Below, piece after piece: positions 38,288 through 48,193 of a stretch of DNA of 64,000 nt (the stretch's first letter is position 1; every line of letters starts with the position of its first letter). The position numbers and the translations under genes were made by a program. The stretch is from Dokdonella koreensis DS-123. GTDB lineage: Bacteria > Pseudomonadota > Gammaproteobacteria > Xanthomonadales > Rhodanobacteraceae. Under the pieces are notes generated by a model. That model saw nothing but the letters and a program-made list of their open reading frames with translations, was not told the origin of the DNA and made no database searches. The stretch is from positions 62,001-126,000 of the forward strand of contig NZ_CP015249.1 in assembly GCF_001632775.1 (NCBI RefSeq), in the 5' to 3' direction.

Positions 38288-40957
38288 TCATCGAGCCGGC
38301 GAGGTGGGACGCTCGGCGAGCTTCACCGCGGCCAGCCGTTCCTTGAATGCAGGCACCGCCTCGATACCCGGCCACAGGCCCAGGAACCTGTCGTAGAACT
38401 GCCGGGCATCCTCGGCCTTCCCCTTCACCGACGACAGGCGTGCCGATTCCAGCACGGCCAGGTCGGAAAAAAGCACGTTGACCGGTATCAGGACCAGCTG
38501 GCCGAACTGTTCGGCGTAGGCGCGCCCGCGATGGTCGCCCAGCCATTTGGCCTGGGCCAGCGCGGCGTCGATGTCACCCTGTTCGGCGTAGGCCCGCATC
38601 ATCACCTGGTGGCTGAAGTAGAACTCGTGGCCGTCGAAGTACGGCTTGAGCATCGCGATCGCCTCGCCGGGCTTGCCTTGCGCGCGGGCGATCTCCGCCT
38701 CGACGACGGTCAGCAGGCTTGCCAGAAACGGATGATCGCCTTTGCGGCTGAATGCCGCGGCGCCGGCCAGGAACCGCTGCGCGAGCGCCACGTCGTTCTG
38801 AGTCGCCGCGAGATACGCCCCCATCAGCCGATGGAACTGCAGGTCCACGGGACGGATCTGTGCCGCGTCGAGTTCCTTGACGTAGGACGACAGCCGCGCG
38901 ACGACCGCATCGCGTGAGTCGGTCTGCGCCCTGACGATGTTTTCTATGGTCTGGAAATCGAAGTAGAACGATCCCTTGATGGCCCGGGTTTCCGCTTTCG
39001 CGTGCCCGAGGATTTCGAGTGCCTGCTGCCATCGGCCGCGGTCGATCGTCAGCGCGGTCCGCGCGAACCAGACCTCGGCATCGCTGGTGGGCAATCCGGT
39101 CGCGGCGCCTTTCGCGAGAATCTGGTCGGCCTGGTCGAACTTTCGCTGCGCGGCGTAGAGGTAGGCGTAGAAGATGTTCTGCGTCGCGTAGTCGTTGGCC
39201 GCCGCTTCGCGGAAGCGGCGCTCGGCATCGTCGAAGCGCTCCTGGCCGAGGTAGAGCGTCGCCAGGAGGTAGTCCGCCATCGCGCGCCGCGGGTTGGTCG
39301 ATACCGCGATCTTCTCGATGGCACGGATGGCGTCGTCGAAGCGATTGGCGGCCTGCCACGAAAAATAGCCCAGGCCGCCGCTGGCAGGGATCGAATCGGG
39401 GTAGAGCTGCTCCATTAGGCGCCACTTCTCCAGGGCGACCCGCGGCGTACCGTTGTTGCTCAGCCAGGCCTGTGCGTACAGCGCGTCGCGCGTCGACAGC
39501 CGGTCGACCATGTTCACGGCGTGCTCGAGTTCCTTGGCGATCTCGGCCGGGTCGCCGGCTCCGGTCAGCAGCAGGGTCCGGCCCAGGCCGACCCGCGCCA
39601 GCGCGAAGTCGGGGTCGAGCGCGACGGCCTGGCGAAACAGCGGAATGGCCTCTTTCCGGTTTCCCTTGCTGTCCTCGGTGACGGCCAGCGTATAGGCGCG
39701 CAGCGCGTCGAGGTTCGAGGTGGTCACCTTCTCGAGCGGCTTGCTGTCGGTGGAGATCACCGCGACCGCTTCGCCCAGGCGTTCGCGCAGCTGGCGATTG
39801 ACCTTGTCCATCGACGGCAGCACCGAATCGGCACCCAGGCCGTCGGATGATTCGGAATACACGGTGGTCTGCGTCTTCGGGTCGATCACCTCGGCGGTGA
39901 CGCGCACGCGGCCGCCGATCTCGGCGATGCTCGGCAGGATCAGGGCCCGGGCGCCGTCGCGCAGGGCCACCTCCGAGCCGATCGCGCGATCGATCGACGT
40001 GCCGTTCGGGTCGCGCTTCATGCGCGCGATCGTGTCGCGGACCTTCAGGTCGGAGAGGATGTTGACGTAGCGCGACTGCTCCAGGCCGATCCGGAACGCC
40101 ATTTGCAGCGAGTCGTCGAAGATCGACTGGTCGGTGTGGTTCTGGAAGTCGCCGACGACGACCCAGTCGCGGCTGGCGAACGCGATGGCCGGCGGCGACC
40201 GGAGCATCGTGTAGACCGGCACGATGATCGCGGCCGCGATCAGCAGCGCTTCGAGCACCAGCACCGAGGGCCGCCGCCAGAACGGTACTTCGCGATAGGC
40301 CTTGCCCGACCACGGCGGGGTCTGGAACGGCGCCAGCCCTTCCTCGCCGACCTCGAACACCGGCACCGGCTCGGGCACGCCCTTGAAGCGGTAGCGGCCG
40401 TGGGCGCGCCAGCGGATCTTGTCGACCGCCTCGGTCAGTTCGCCCTGCGCGCGGTGGGCCAGGGCCCAGGTGATGCCCGACAGCAGGATCTGGCCGGGGC
40501 GCGCCAGCGAAGCCAGCCGCGAGGTGATCGGCTTGGCCAGGCCTTCGATGTCGACCGGCTTGGCGCCCTTGGCGATTTCCTCCTCGGCATTGTCCCAGAG
40601 CAGCACGTCGCCGACGTGGATGCCCACGCGTGCCTTCAGATTGCTGCTTTCCTGCAGATTGAACTGGTGCAGCGTGCGCTGATAGTCGAGCGCGAAGGCG
40701 ACGGCCTGGATCGGCCGGTCGAACATCAGCAAGAACCCGTCGGTCTTGTCGATCTCGTGGCCGTCGTGGACCTGCAGCAACGCGCGCGTGAAACGGTCGT
40801 GGCGGCGGATCAGCTGCGTGGAGGCCAGGTCGCCGAGGTTGTGCACCAGGGCGGTCGAATCGACCAGGTCGCACAGGACGAGCGTGCGTAGCAGCGGCCT
40901 GGCGCGATCGGGTGACGCAGATCCTGCGGCGGGCAAAGACTGGGCGATGGCTTCCAT
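38288..40957 (-). CDS. Cyclase-domain/TPR membrane protein of the RiPP system
   Basis: 889 residues. The N-terminal class III nucleotide-cyclase-like domain (about 20-200) has metal Asp30 (LCDLVDST) and Asp73 (KTDGFLLMF), with Arg147 in GLAKPITSRL. One transmembrane helix follows (about 233-253, VLVLEALLIAAAIIVPVYTML). A TolB-like domain begins WVVVGDFQNHTDQSIFDDSL. The C-terminal 500 residues are TPR-type repeats. It matches the 'putative peptide modification system cyclase' family (TIGR04510 from memory). The usual transition-state asparagine position (VNxAxR) reads KPITSR, so catalysis is doubtful. It converges on the precursor gene with a 60-bp gap. The adjacent cNMP-binding GGDEF gene is on the same strand. 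Confidence 0.88.
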   Translation of the reverse strand: MEAIAQSLPAAGSASPDRARPLLRTLVLCDLVDSTALVHNLGDLASTQLIRRHDRFTRALLQVHDGHEIDKTDGFLLMFDRPIQAVAFALDYQRTLHQFNLQESSNLKARVGIHVGDVLLWDNAEEEIAKGAKPVDIEGLAKPITSRLASLARPGQILLSGITWALAHRAQGELTEAVDKIRWRAHGRYRFKGVPEPVPVFEVGEEGLAPFQTPPWSGKAYREVPFWRRPSVLVLEALLIAAAIIVPVYTMLRSPPAIAFASRDWVVVGDFQNHTDQSIFDDSLQMAFRIGLEQSRYVNILSDLKVRDTIARMKRDPNGTSIDRAIGSEVALRDGARALILPSIAEIGGRVRVTAEVIDPKTQTTVYSESSDGLGADSVLPSMDKVNRQLRERLGEAVAVISTDSKPLEKVTTSNLDALRAYTLAVTEDSKGNRKEAIPLFRQAVALDPDFALARVGLGRTLLLTGAGDPAEIAKELEHAVNMVDRLSTRDALYAQAWLSNNGTPRVALEKWRLMEQLYPDSIPASGGLGYFSWQAANRFDDAIRAIEKIAVSTNPRRAMADYLLATLYLGQERFDDAERRFREAAANDYATQNIFYAYLYAAQRKFDQADQILAKGAATGLPTSDAEVWFARTALTIDRGRWQQALEILGHAKAETRAIKGSFYFDFQTIENIVRAQTDSRDAVVARLSSYVKELDAAQIRPVDLQFHRLMGAYLAATQNDVALAQRFLAGAAAFSRKGDHPFLASLLTVVEAEIARAQGKPGEAIAMLKPYFDGHEFYFSHQVMMRAYAEQGDIDAALAQAKWLGDHRGRAYAEQFGQLVLIPVNVLFSDLAVLESARLSSVKGKAEDARQFYDRFLGLWPGIEAVPAFKERLAAVKLAERPTSPAR

Positions 40958-41160
40958 GAAGCAGCGACACTCCCTGGCTACACGCGGGGCTCAGGAACCC
41001 CGCACCTCATTGACCGGCGTATGGCCGATCGATCTAGGTACGCATCCGGCGCCATGCACGGCTGCGCTTGTTCCCGAAACCGGTTCTATCGGATCGGTTT
41101 CGCTTCGACGATTCCAGTGGTCGAAAGTCCCTCAACTTCCGACGATAACCGGCCACCGCA

Positions 41161-42240
41161 TTAGCAGAATGCCGGAGAATCGCCGCCGGCGTCCATATGC
41201 TTTACGTTTATACCATCGCCGCCCTCGCCTTTTACCGCGTAGAGCGCGGTATCGGCATAGCTGTACCAGGCAGTCCAGGTAGCCTCCAGGGGGCAGAGGC
41301 CGCCGCCGATGCTGACGGCGATCTGCAGCGTATCGGCACCGGCCGGGAAGCGCAGCGCGCGGATCGCCCCGGCGATCTGGTCGGCGCGTGCCTGGAGCTC
41401 GTCCAGGGACGTGATTTGGGCCAGGAAGGCGAATTCGTCGCCACCCAGGCGGCAGGGCATGTCGCAGGCCGCCGCGGCGTCGCGCAGGGCGTCGGCGATG
41501 GCCTTCAGCACGGCATCGCCGACCAGGTGGCCGCAGCGGTCGTTGATCTGCTTGAAGTGGTCGACGTCGATCAGCAGCAGGCCGAGTGTCGTGTCGTGGA
41601 TGCGCCGCTGCTGCAGCTGCTCCAGGTAGAGATAGAGACCGCGGCGATTGCACAGGCCGGTCAGCTCGTCGGTCTGGACCAGCCGCTGTGCGGTCGTCAG
41701 CTGGGTCTGGGCCTGTCGCAGCGAATCGAGCGTGACCATCAGGTCCTCGTTCCTGCGGCGCAGGTTGGCGATCAGCTGCTGCTCGCTGGCGACCAGGTAC
41801 GAAAACGAGCGCTGCATGAAGCGCGCCAGCAGGCGCGGCTCGCTGTCGAGCAGGTCGGAGAAGGCGTCGTGGCTGACCACCCACAGCGTGGTCGGCTGCG
41901 CTGCGATCGCGTTGGCGACACGGGCATGGTTGCCGATGAAGAGCGCCAGCTCGCCGAAGAATTCACCCGGACCGATCAGCTTGTCGACGACGCTGTCGCC
42001 GAACTGCAGGCGCACCTGGCCGGCCTGCACGATGAACATGCTGCGGCCTTGCTCGCCCCGGTGGAAGATCAGGTCGTCGGCGAGTGCTTCGCGGCGGGCG
42101 CCGACACGTGCGAAGAGCTCGATCTCCGCGGTGGACAGCTGGCGGGGGTGCGTCGCGTTCGAGGCAGACGGATGCCTGGCCGCAGCCGGAGCGGCATTCG
42201 CTTCCGAGACGGACGACGGCGCTGACGACACGATGACCAC
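41161..42240 (-). CDS. Cyclic-nucleotide-binding domain fused to GGDEF diguanylate cyclase
   Basis: 359 residues. A cNMP-binding domain (about 37-150) shows the phosphate-binding cassette GEFFGELALFIGNHARVANAIA with Arg107. After a short coiled coil (IANLRRRNEDLMVTLDSLRQAQTQL), the GGDEF domain (about 185-350) has the intact active motif GGDEF at 266-270. The inhibitory RxxD site before it is missing (AACD). It would make cyclic-di-GMP in response to cAMP or cGMP binding. GTG 42240 is used; GTG 42231 with GGGGTGG 5 nt upstream is an alternative. It is immediately upstream of the cyclase-TPR gene on the same strand, 203 bp apart. Confidence 0.88.
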   Translation of the reverse strand: MVIVSSAPSSVSEANAAPAAARHPSASNATHPRQLSTAEIELFARVGARREALADDLIFHRGEQGRSMFIVQAGQVRLQFGDSVVDKLIGPGEFFGELALFIGNHARVANAIAAQPTTLWVVSHDAFSDLLDSEPRLLARFMQRSFSYLVASEQQLIANLRRRNEDLMVTLDSLRQAQTQLTTAQRLVQTDELTGLCNRRGLYLYLEQLQQRRIHDTTLGLLLIDVDHFKQINDRCGHLVGDAVLKAIADALRDAAAACDMPCRLGGDEFAFLAQITSLDELQARADQIAGAIRALRFPAGADTLQIAVSIGGGLCPLEATWTAWYSYADTALYAVKGEGGDGINVKHMDAGGDSPAFC

Positions 42241-42417
42241 CCCGCGTGGTTCGTACCAAACCGCGAATCATAGCGTACTGGATAAGGGCCGCCAGTGCAG
42301 CAGGGCCGCCGCGCGCGTCTTGCGCGAGGACCGGCCGTGGAACCGGCCGGCCCGGACGTGTCGCGGCCCGGCCGCCGGCGCCGGCAGGGCCGGCGCCGGG
42401 TTCGTGACGGCGCTGGC

Positions 42418-43722
<1,305 letters not shown>

Positions 43723-43863
43723 CGAAGGGACTCCTGATTGGCAAAACCCGTCTCCAGCGGAGGCGGGGCAAGGGGGAGCGATCGGCCTGTGCCGGCGGGA
43801 GACGCTCGCTCTGTGCGCTTCCCGTGGTTGCCCGCCGGGGGCGGGGGTGTGCTGGCGCCCGCG

Positions 43864-45462
43864 TCAGGGCAGGCGCTCGTACGCCGGAACGGTCAGGAAA
43901 TCGGCCAGCGTGCGGGCCCGCGTCAGCGCGTCGAGCATCGCGATCGCCTCCCGCACGCGGTCCTGGCCGGGCAGGCCGGCCTTCGGAAGGCGGTCTTCGG
44001 TGCCCGTCAGCACGGCCTGGAACAAGGCGAAATCGATCGGCGTGCTGTCCTCGAGCGACAGGCCGCTGTGATGCAGCCATTGCCACAACTGGGCACGGCT
44101 GATCTCGGCGGTGGCCGCGTCTTCCATCAGGTGATGGATCGGAACGCAGCCCAGGCCGTCCAGCCAGGCCGCCAGGTAGCGCACGCAGACGTCCACGTTG
44201 GCCTGGAAGCCGGCACGCGTGATCGTGCCCGCCGGCGCGGTGATCAGGTCGTCGCGGGTGACGCGAACGTCCTCACGCCGCACGTCGAGCTGGTTGGGAC
44301 CGGGCATCGCCGCGTCGAACTCGGCGACCGCCACCGCAAGCAAACCCGGATGGGCCACCCAGGTTCCGTCGTGCCCGGCACCGGCTTCGCGCTTCTTGTC
44401 GGCGCGCACGCGTGCCATCGCCGCTTCGTTGGCCTCCGGATCGTCGGCGATCGGGATCTGCGCGGCCATGCCGCCCATCGCGAACGCGCCGCGCCGGTGG
44501 CAGGTCCTGACCAGCAGCTCCGAATAGGCCTTCAGGAACGGCACGGTCATGCCGACCTGGCCACGCTCGGGCAGGATGCGGTCGCGGTGGGCACGGAACG
44601 TCTTGATGTACGAGAAGATGTAGTCCCAGCGCCCGCAGTTCAGGCCGGTGATCCGGCTCTTCAGCGCGTGCAGGATCTCGTCCATCTCGAAGACCGCCGG
44701 CAGCGTCTCGATCAGGACGGTGACCTTCATCGTGCCCGGCGGCAGGCCGAGCGCGTGCTCGGTATGGGCGAGCACCTCCTCCCAAAGGGCGGCCTCGTGG
44801 TGGCTCTGCAGCTTGGGCAGGTAGAAGTACGGGCCGCGGTCGCGCGCGTGCAGTGCCGCCGCGTTGTGGAACGCGAACAGTCCGAAGTCGAACAGGGACC
44901 CGGACATCGCCTGCCCGTCGACCTGCACGTGCTTCTCGTCCAGGTGCCAGCCGCGCGGCCGGACCATCAGGACGGCGGTCTGCGGCTTGAGCGCGTAGGC
45001 CTTGCCCTCGGCCGTGACCAGGCTGATCGTTCCGGCCACCGCGTCGGCGAGATTGGCCTGGCCCTCGATCAGGTTGTCCCAGGTGGGCGCGGTGGAATCC
45101 TCGAAGTCGGCCATGAACACCTTCGCGCCGGAATTGAGCGCGTTGATGATCATCTTGCGGTCGACCGGCCCGGTGATCTCGGTGCGCCGGTCGGCCAGTG
45201 CCGCGGGAATCGGTGCCACCGTCCAGTCCGCTTCGCGCAGCGCGCGCGTCTGCGGCAGGAAATCGGGCAGCTCGCCGGCGTCGAACCGCGCCTGCCGCTG
45301 GTCACGGGCGTCGAGCAGCGCCCGGCGGCGGCCGTCGAAGCGCCGGTGCAGGTCCTGCAGCAGGTCCAGGGCGGCCGGCGTCAGCACGCGCTCGTGGCCG
45401 GGCTTGATCGCGCCGGTGATCGTCGGCGACGGGCCCGGGTGACCGTTCAGCATCGCAACCAT
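43864..45462 (-). CDS. aceB: Malate synthase A
   Basis: 532 residues, the length of malate synthase A. Hallmarks: FMADFEDSTAPTWDNLIEGQANL, MVRPRGWHL, the TVLIETLPAVFEMDEILHALKSRITGLNCGRWDYIFSYIK catalytic segment split over the barrel, and HDGTWVAHPGL. It condenses glyoxylate with acetyl-CoA to malate. ATG 45462 has GGAG at 6 nt; ATG 45453 is three codons later. It diverges from a LysR regulator across an AT-rich 119-bp region, and aceA follows, giving an aceBA unit. Confidence 0.98.
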   Translation of the reverse strand: MVAMLNGHPGPSPTITGAIKPGHERVLTPAALDLLQDLHRRFDGRRRALLDARDQRQARFDAGELPDFLPQTRALREADWTVAPIPAALADRRTEITGPVDRKMIINALNSGAKVFMADFEDSTAPTWDNLIEGQANLADAVAGTISLVTAEGKAYALKPQTAVLMVRPRGWHLDEKHVQVDGQAMSGSLFDFGLFAFHNAAALHARDRGPYFYLPKLQSHHEAALWEEVLAHTEHALGLPPGTMKVTVLIETLPAVFEMDEILHALKSRITGLNCGRWDYIFSYIKTFRAHRDRILPERGQVGMTVPFLKAYSELLVRTCHRRGAFAMGGMAAQIPIADDPEANEAAMARVRADKKREAGAGHDGTWVAHPGLLAVAVAEFDAAMPGPNQLDVRREDVRVTRDDLITAPAGTITRAGFQANVDVCVRYLAAWLDGLGCVPIHHLMEDAATAEISRAQLWQWLHHSGLSLEDSTPIDFALFQAVLTGTEDRLPKAGLPGQDRVREAIAMLDALTRARTLADFLTVPAYERLP

Positions 45463-45545
45463 TGCCTACTCCGCGTCTTTCGAGCGCCTACCGTATGTCG
45501 CGTTGCGCCAATTTTACAAAGCAAATATTTAAATGGATGGTATTA

Positions 45546-45558
45546 ACTTTGATAAAGT
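45546..45558. promoter_or_regulatory. Inverted repeat in the aceB-lysR divergent region
   Basis: ACTTT-GAT-AAAGT, 5-bp perfect arms, inside a strongly AT-rich stretch (45515-45560) of an otherwise GC-rich segment. It is a candidate LysR operator and/or promoter for the divergent aceBA and lysR units. Confidence 0.4.
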
Positions 45559-45581
45559 CGACTGCAACGTATTGATTGAAT

Positions 45582-46598
45582 ATGGCGATGGCCACGCGAA
45601 CCCCAGCCAAACGAACATCGCACGCCTCCCCGGGCACGGCCGCGGGCGCCGCGCCGCGCTTCTACTACAAAGGCAACAGGATCAAGCAGTTGAGGGCGTT
45701 CTGCACGATCGCCAAGCTGGGTACGCTGTCACGCGCGGCCGAGGCGCTGTTCCTGTCGCAGCCGGCGGTCAGCCTGCAGCTGGCGGCGCTGGAGCAAGAG
45801 CTGGGCGTGGTCCTGGTCGAGCGTCGCCGCCGCCGTGTCGCCCTCAGCCGCGAAGGACAGCTGCTCTATGAGCTGGCCCAGCCGCTGATCGACGGGTTCG
45901 ATGCGCTCGACGGCGAGTTCCGCTCGCGCATGCAGGGCCTGGCGGGTGGAGAGCTCAACATCGCGGCGGGCGCCTCGACGATCCAGTACCTGCTGCCGCC
46001 GATGGTGGCGCGCTACCGCGAGGTGCAGCCCTCGGTGCGGCTGCATCTGCACAACGTCACCGGTCGCGACGGCCTGGCCCTGCTGCGTTCGGACCAGGTC
46101 GATTTCGCGGTGGGGTCGATGCTCGAAGTGCCGGTGGACCTCAGCTACGAGCCGATCTACCACTTCGATCCGCTGTTGATCCTGCCGCTCGACCATCCGC
46201 TGGCGGCGCGGACCGACATCCACCTGGAAGACCTGTCGCCGTACGGGCTGATCCTGCCGCCGAAGCGACTGACGACCTATCGCCTCGTGGACCTGATCTT
46301 CCAGCAGCGCAAGGTGCCGTTCCACGTCGCGATCGAGGTGGGCGGCTGGGAGGTCATCAAGGAGTACGTCGCGATGGGCCTGGGTATCTCGATCGTCACG
46401 GGCATCTGCGTGACCGATGCCGATCGCGCGCGGCTCGCGGTACGCAACCTGCGGCAGTACTTCCCGCAGCGCAGCTACGGGGTGGTGATTCGCAAGGGGC
46501 GCTACCTGACGGCCGAGGCACGGGCGTTCGTGGACCTGATCCGGCCGGGCCTGTTCATGCGTCGCGACTACTTCGAGCCGGGACATTCGGAGCGCTGA
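45582..46598 (+). CDS. LysR-family regulator divergent from aceBA
   Basis: 338 residues from ATG 45582. The N-terminal helix-turn-helix reads LRAFCTIAKLGTLSRAAEALFLSQPAVSLQLAALEQELGVVLVER, followed by the LysR effector-binding domain. A longer, Ala/Pro-rich N-terminal stretch precedes the HTH. It is divergent from the glyoxylate-shunt genes, so regulation of aceBA is likely; the effector is unknown. Its 3' end overlaps the convergent DUF4126 gene by 44 bp. A TTG start at 45576 is less likely. Confidence 0.92.
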   Translation: MAMATRTPAKRTSHASPGTAAGAAPRFYYKGNRIKQLRAFCTIAKLGTLSRAAEALFLSQPAVSLQLAALEQELGVVLVERRRRRVALSREGQLLYELAQPLIDGFDALDGEFRSRMQGLAGGELNIAAGASTIQYLLPPMVARYREVQPSVRLHLHNVTGRDGLALLRSDQVDFAVGSMLEVPVDLSYEPIYHFDPLLILPLDHPLAARTDIHLEDLSPYGLILPPKRLTTYRLVDLIFQQRKVPFHVAIEVGGWEVIKEYVAMGLGISIVTGICVTDADRARLAVRNLRQYFPQRSYGVVIRKGRYLTAEARAFVDLIRPGLFMRRDYFEPGHSER

Positions 46599-47184
46599 CC
46601 GGATCGCCCCGCAGCCGTCGCAGCACCCGCCCGACGAAGCGCCAGATCTTCGGCAACAGCCAGGCCACCAGCGCCAGGAACGCGACCAGCAGGACCAGGA
46701 ACACCAGCGGGTGCGCGATCGCCAGGTACAGGCCGCCGAGCACTAGACCGTCCTCGCCGAGGCTGGCGCCCCAGTTGCTGAAGGGTTCCGGCGAGGTGTT
46801 GATCGCGGCGCGGCCGCCGCTCTTGAACAGGTGCGTGCCGCTGGTGACCGCGCCGCCGAGCAATGCCGCGGCGACCTGCGCCGCGGGCCCGGCGTCGCCC
46901 ATCGCGCCCCAGGCCAGGAATGCGCCGGCCGGGATGCGCACGAAGGTGTGCAGGGCATCCCAGAGCGAATCGAACGCCGGAACCTTGTCGGCCAGGAACT
47001 CGCCGAACAGCATCACGCCGGAGGCCGCCAGCACCCAGTCGTGCTCGAGCACCGCAAGGTGCTGCGGCAGGTCGAGGTAGCCGAAACGGCCGAGCAGCCC
47101 GACCACGAAGACGGCGGCGTAGAGCCGGAACCCGCTGGCCCAGGCGAGACCCGCGGCCAGTGCGATCTGCGACAGCGATTCCAT
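46555..47184 (-). CDS. DUF4126 membrane protein
   Basis: 209 residues, starting MESLSQIALAAGLAWASGFRLYAAVFVVGLLGRFG. Several membrane helices are visible, with the DUF4126 signature FGEFLADKVPAFDSLWDALHTFVRIPAGAFLAWGAMG and GGAVTSGTHLFKSGGRAAINTSPEPFSNW. The function is unknown. It overlaps the convergent lysR gene by 44 bp. The much longer open frame upstream is not conserved. Confidence 0.85.
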   Translation of the reverse strand: MESLSQIALAAGLAWASGFRLYAAVFVVGLLGRFGYLDLPQHLAVLEHDWVLAASGVMLFGEFLADKVPAFDSLWDALHTFVRIPAGAFLAWGAMGDAGPAAQVAAALLGGAVTSGTHLFKSGGRAAINTSPEPFSNWGASLGEDGLVLGGLYLAIAHPLVFLVLLVAFLALVAWLLPKIWRFVGRVLRRLRGDPVSAPNVPARSSRDA

Positions 47185-47338
47185 GACGGTCTCCGGTCCG
47201 GCCGTGGGGCGGCGGCCGTGCGCCCAGGGTAGCGTGCCGGTTTGCGGCGGCAAACAGCCGACCGGCGGGGCAATGCGCGAACGACTTTCTGGTAGCGTTG
47301 CGTCGCCGGCCGCAGGCCGGGTCCTCGGGGTGTGCGTG

Positions 47339-47620
47339 ATGGTTCGCTGGATCATGATCGGCCTGGCCGTGCTCGGCCTTGCCCTGTCGTTGACGACACG
47401 CAGCCCGGGGCTGCTCGGCCTCGGCCTGTTGTGCACGGCGATCGGGCTGTTCGGCGTGGTCTTTTCGCTGGCTGCCGAGCGGGTGGCTTCGCGCAGCCGT
47501 CCCGATTCGGCCATGCTCGGTCCCGAGGCGCTGGCTGCGATCCGCGAACGCGCGCGCGCGCAGCGCGCCGCCGGTCCGGCCCGTCCTCCGTCCTCCTCCG
47601 ATTCACGCCAGGGCCACTGA
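47339..47620 (+). CDS. Small membrane protein of unknown function
   Basis: 93 residues with two N-terminal transmembrane helices (MIGLAVLGLALSLTTRSPG and LGLLCTAIGLFGVVFSLAAE), then a basic, Ala/Pro-rich cytoplasmic tail. I do not recognise the family. Codon use looks normal for this genome. It is divergent from the DUF4126 gene; a GTG start two codons earlier (47333) is possible. Confidence 0.6.
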   Translation: MVRWIMIGLAVLGLALSLTTRSPGLLGLGLLCTAIGLFGVVFSLAAERVASRSRPDSAMLGPEALAAIRERARAQRAAGPARPPSSSDSRQGH

Positions 47621-47728
47621 CGAGGCGGCGGCTCCGGCGCGCTGCCGCACTGCGCCATGCTCGAAGCCGGAGCTGGGCGCAGAATGGGCCGCGTCGCAAA
47701 CCGCGACACTGCGGAGAGGGGATCCATC

Positions 47729-47983
47729 GTGGCTATTGAAACAATCCTGGTCTGGCTGATCGTGGGTGCCGTTGCAGGCTGGTTGGCCGGACTGATCGTG
47801 AAGGGGCATGGTTTCGGCCTGGTCGGCAACATCGTGGTCGGCATCGTCGGTGCCTTTCTCGCCGGCTGGTTGCTGCCGCAGGTAGGCCTGGCCATCGGTG
47901 GCGGCATCGTCGCCGCGATCATCAATGCACTGATCGGTGCGGTGATCCTGCTATTCATCATCGGGCTGATCAAACGAGCCTGA
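47729..47983 (+). CDS. GlsB/YeaQ/YmgE family stress-response membrane protein
   Basis: 84 residues from GTG 47729 with a GAGAGGGG site upstream. Three hydrophobic helices with glycine-rich turns (WLIVGAVAGWLAGLIVKGHGFGLVGNIVVGIVGAFLAGWLLP) match the transglycosylase-associated/YeaQ family. The biochemical role is unknown; such genes are usually stress-induced. Confidence 0.88.
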   Translation: MAIETILVWLIVGAVAGWLAGLIVKGHGFGLVGNIVVGIVGAFLAGWLLPQVGLAIGGGIVAAIINALIGAVILLFIIGLIKRA

Positions 47984-48193
47984 CAGCCGTTCGTCTGCGC
48001 CGCGCAGCCAGTCGCTGCGCGGCGCCTCGCCTTGCCGGGGCGCGTTCCGTCCCGGGTCTGATACGCTAAGGAACGTGCGGTGCCCCTGTGCGCCGCTGGC
48101 GATCGACCCGTCCAGCGGCAGCCAGCCGGGATCGGATCTTCCTTCGGTATCGGGTCTGCGCCCGAGCCGGTGTTTGCCCTGCATCGGCGTCTC

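Noticed and set aside
40746-41282. Plus-strand ORF across the start of the cyclase-TPR gene
   Set aside because: It is antisense to the cyclase start, and its latter part has random composition with no conserved feature.
42300-42417. Strong GC hairpins downstream of aceA as an intrinsic terminator
   Set aside because: Several inverted repeats exist in this stretch, but none is followed by a T-run on the minus strand, so I cannot assign a terminator.
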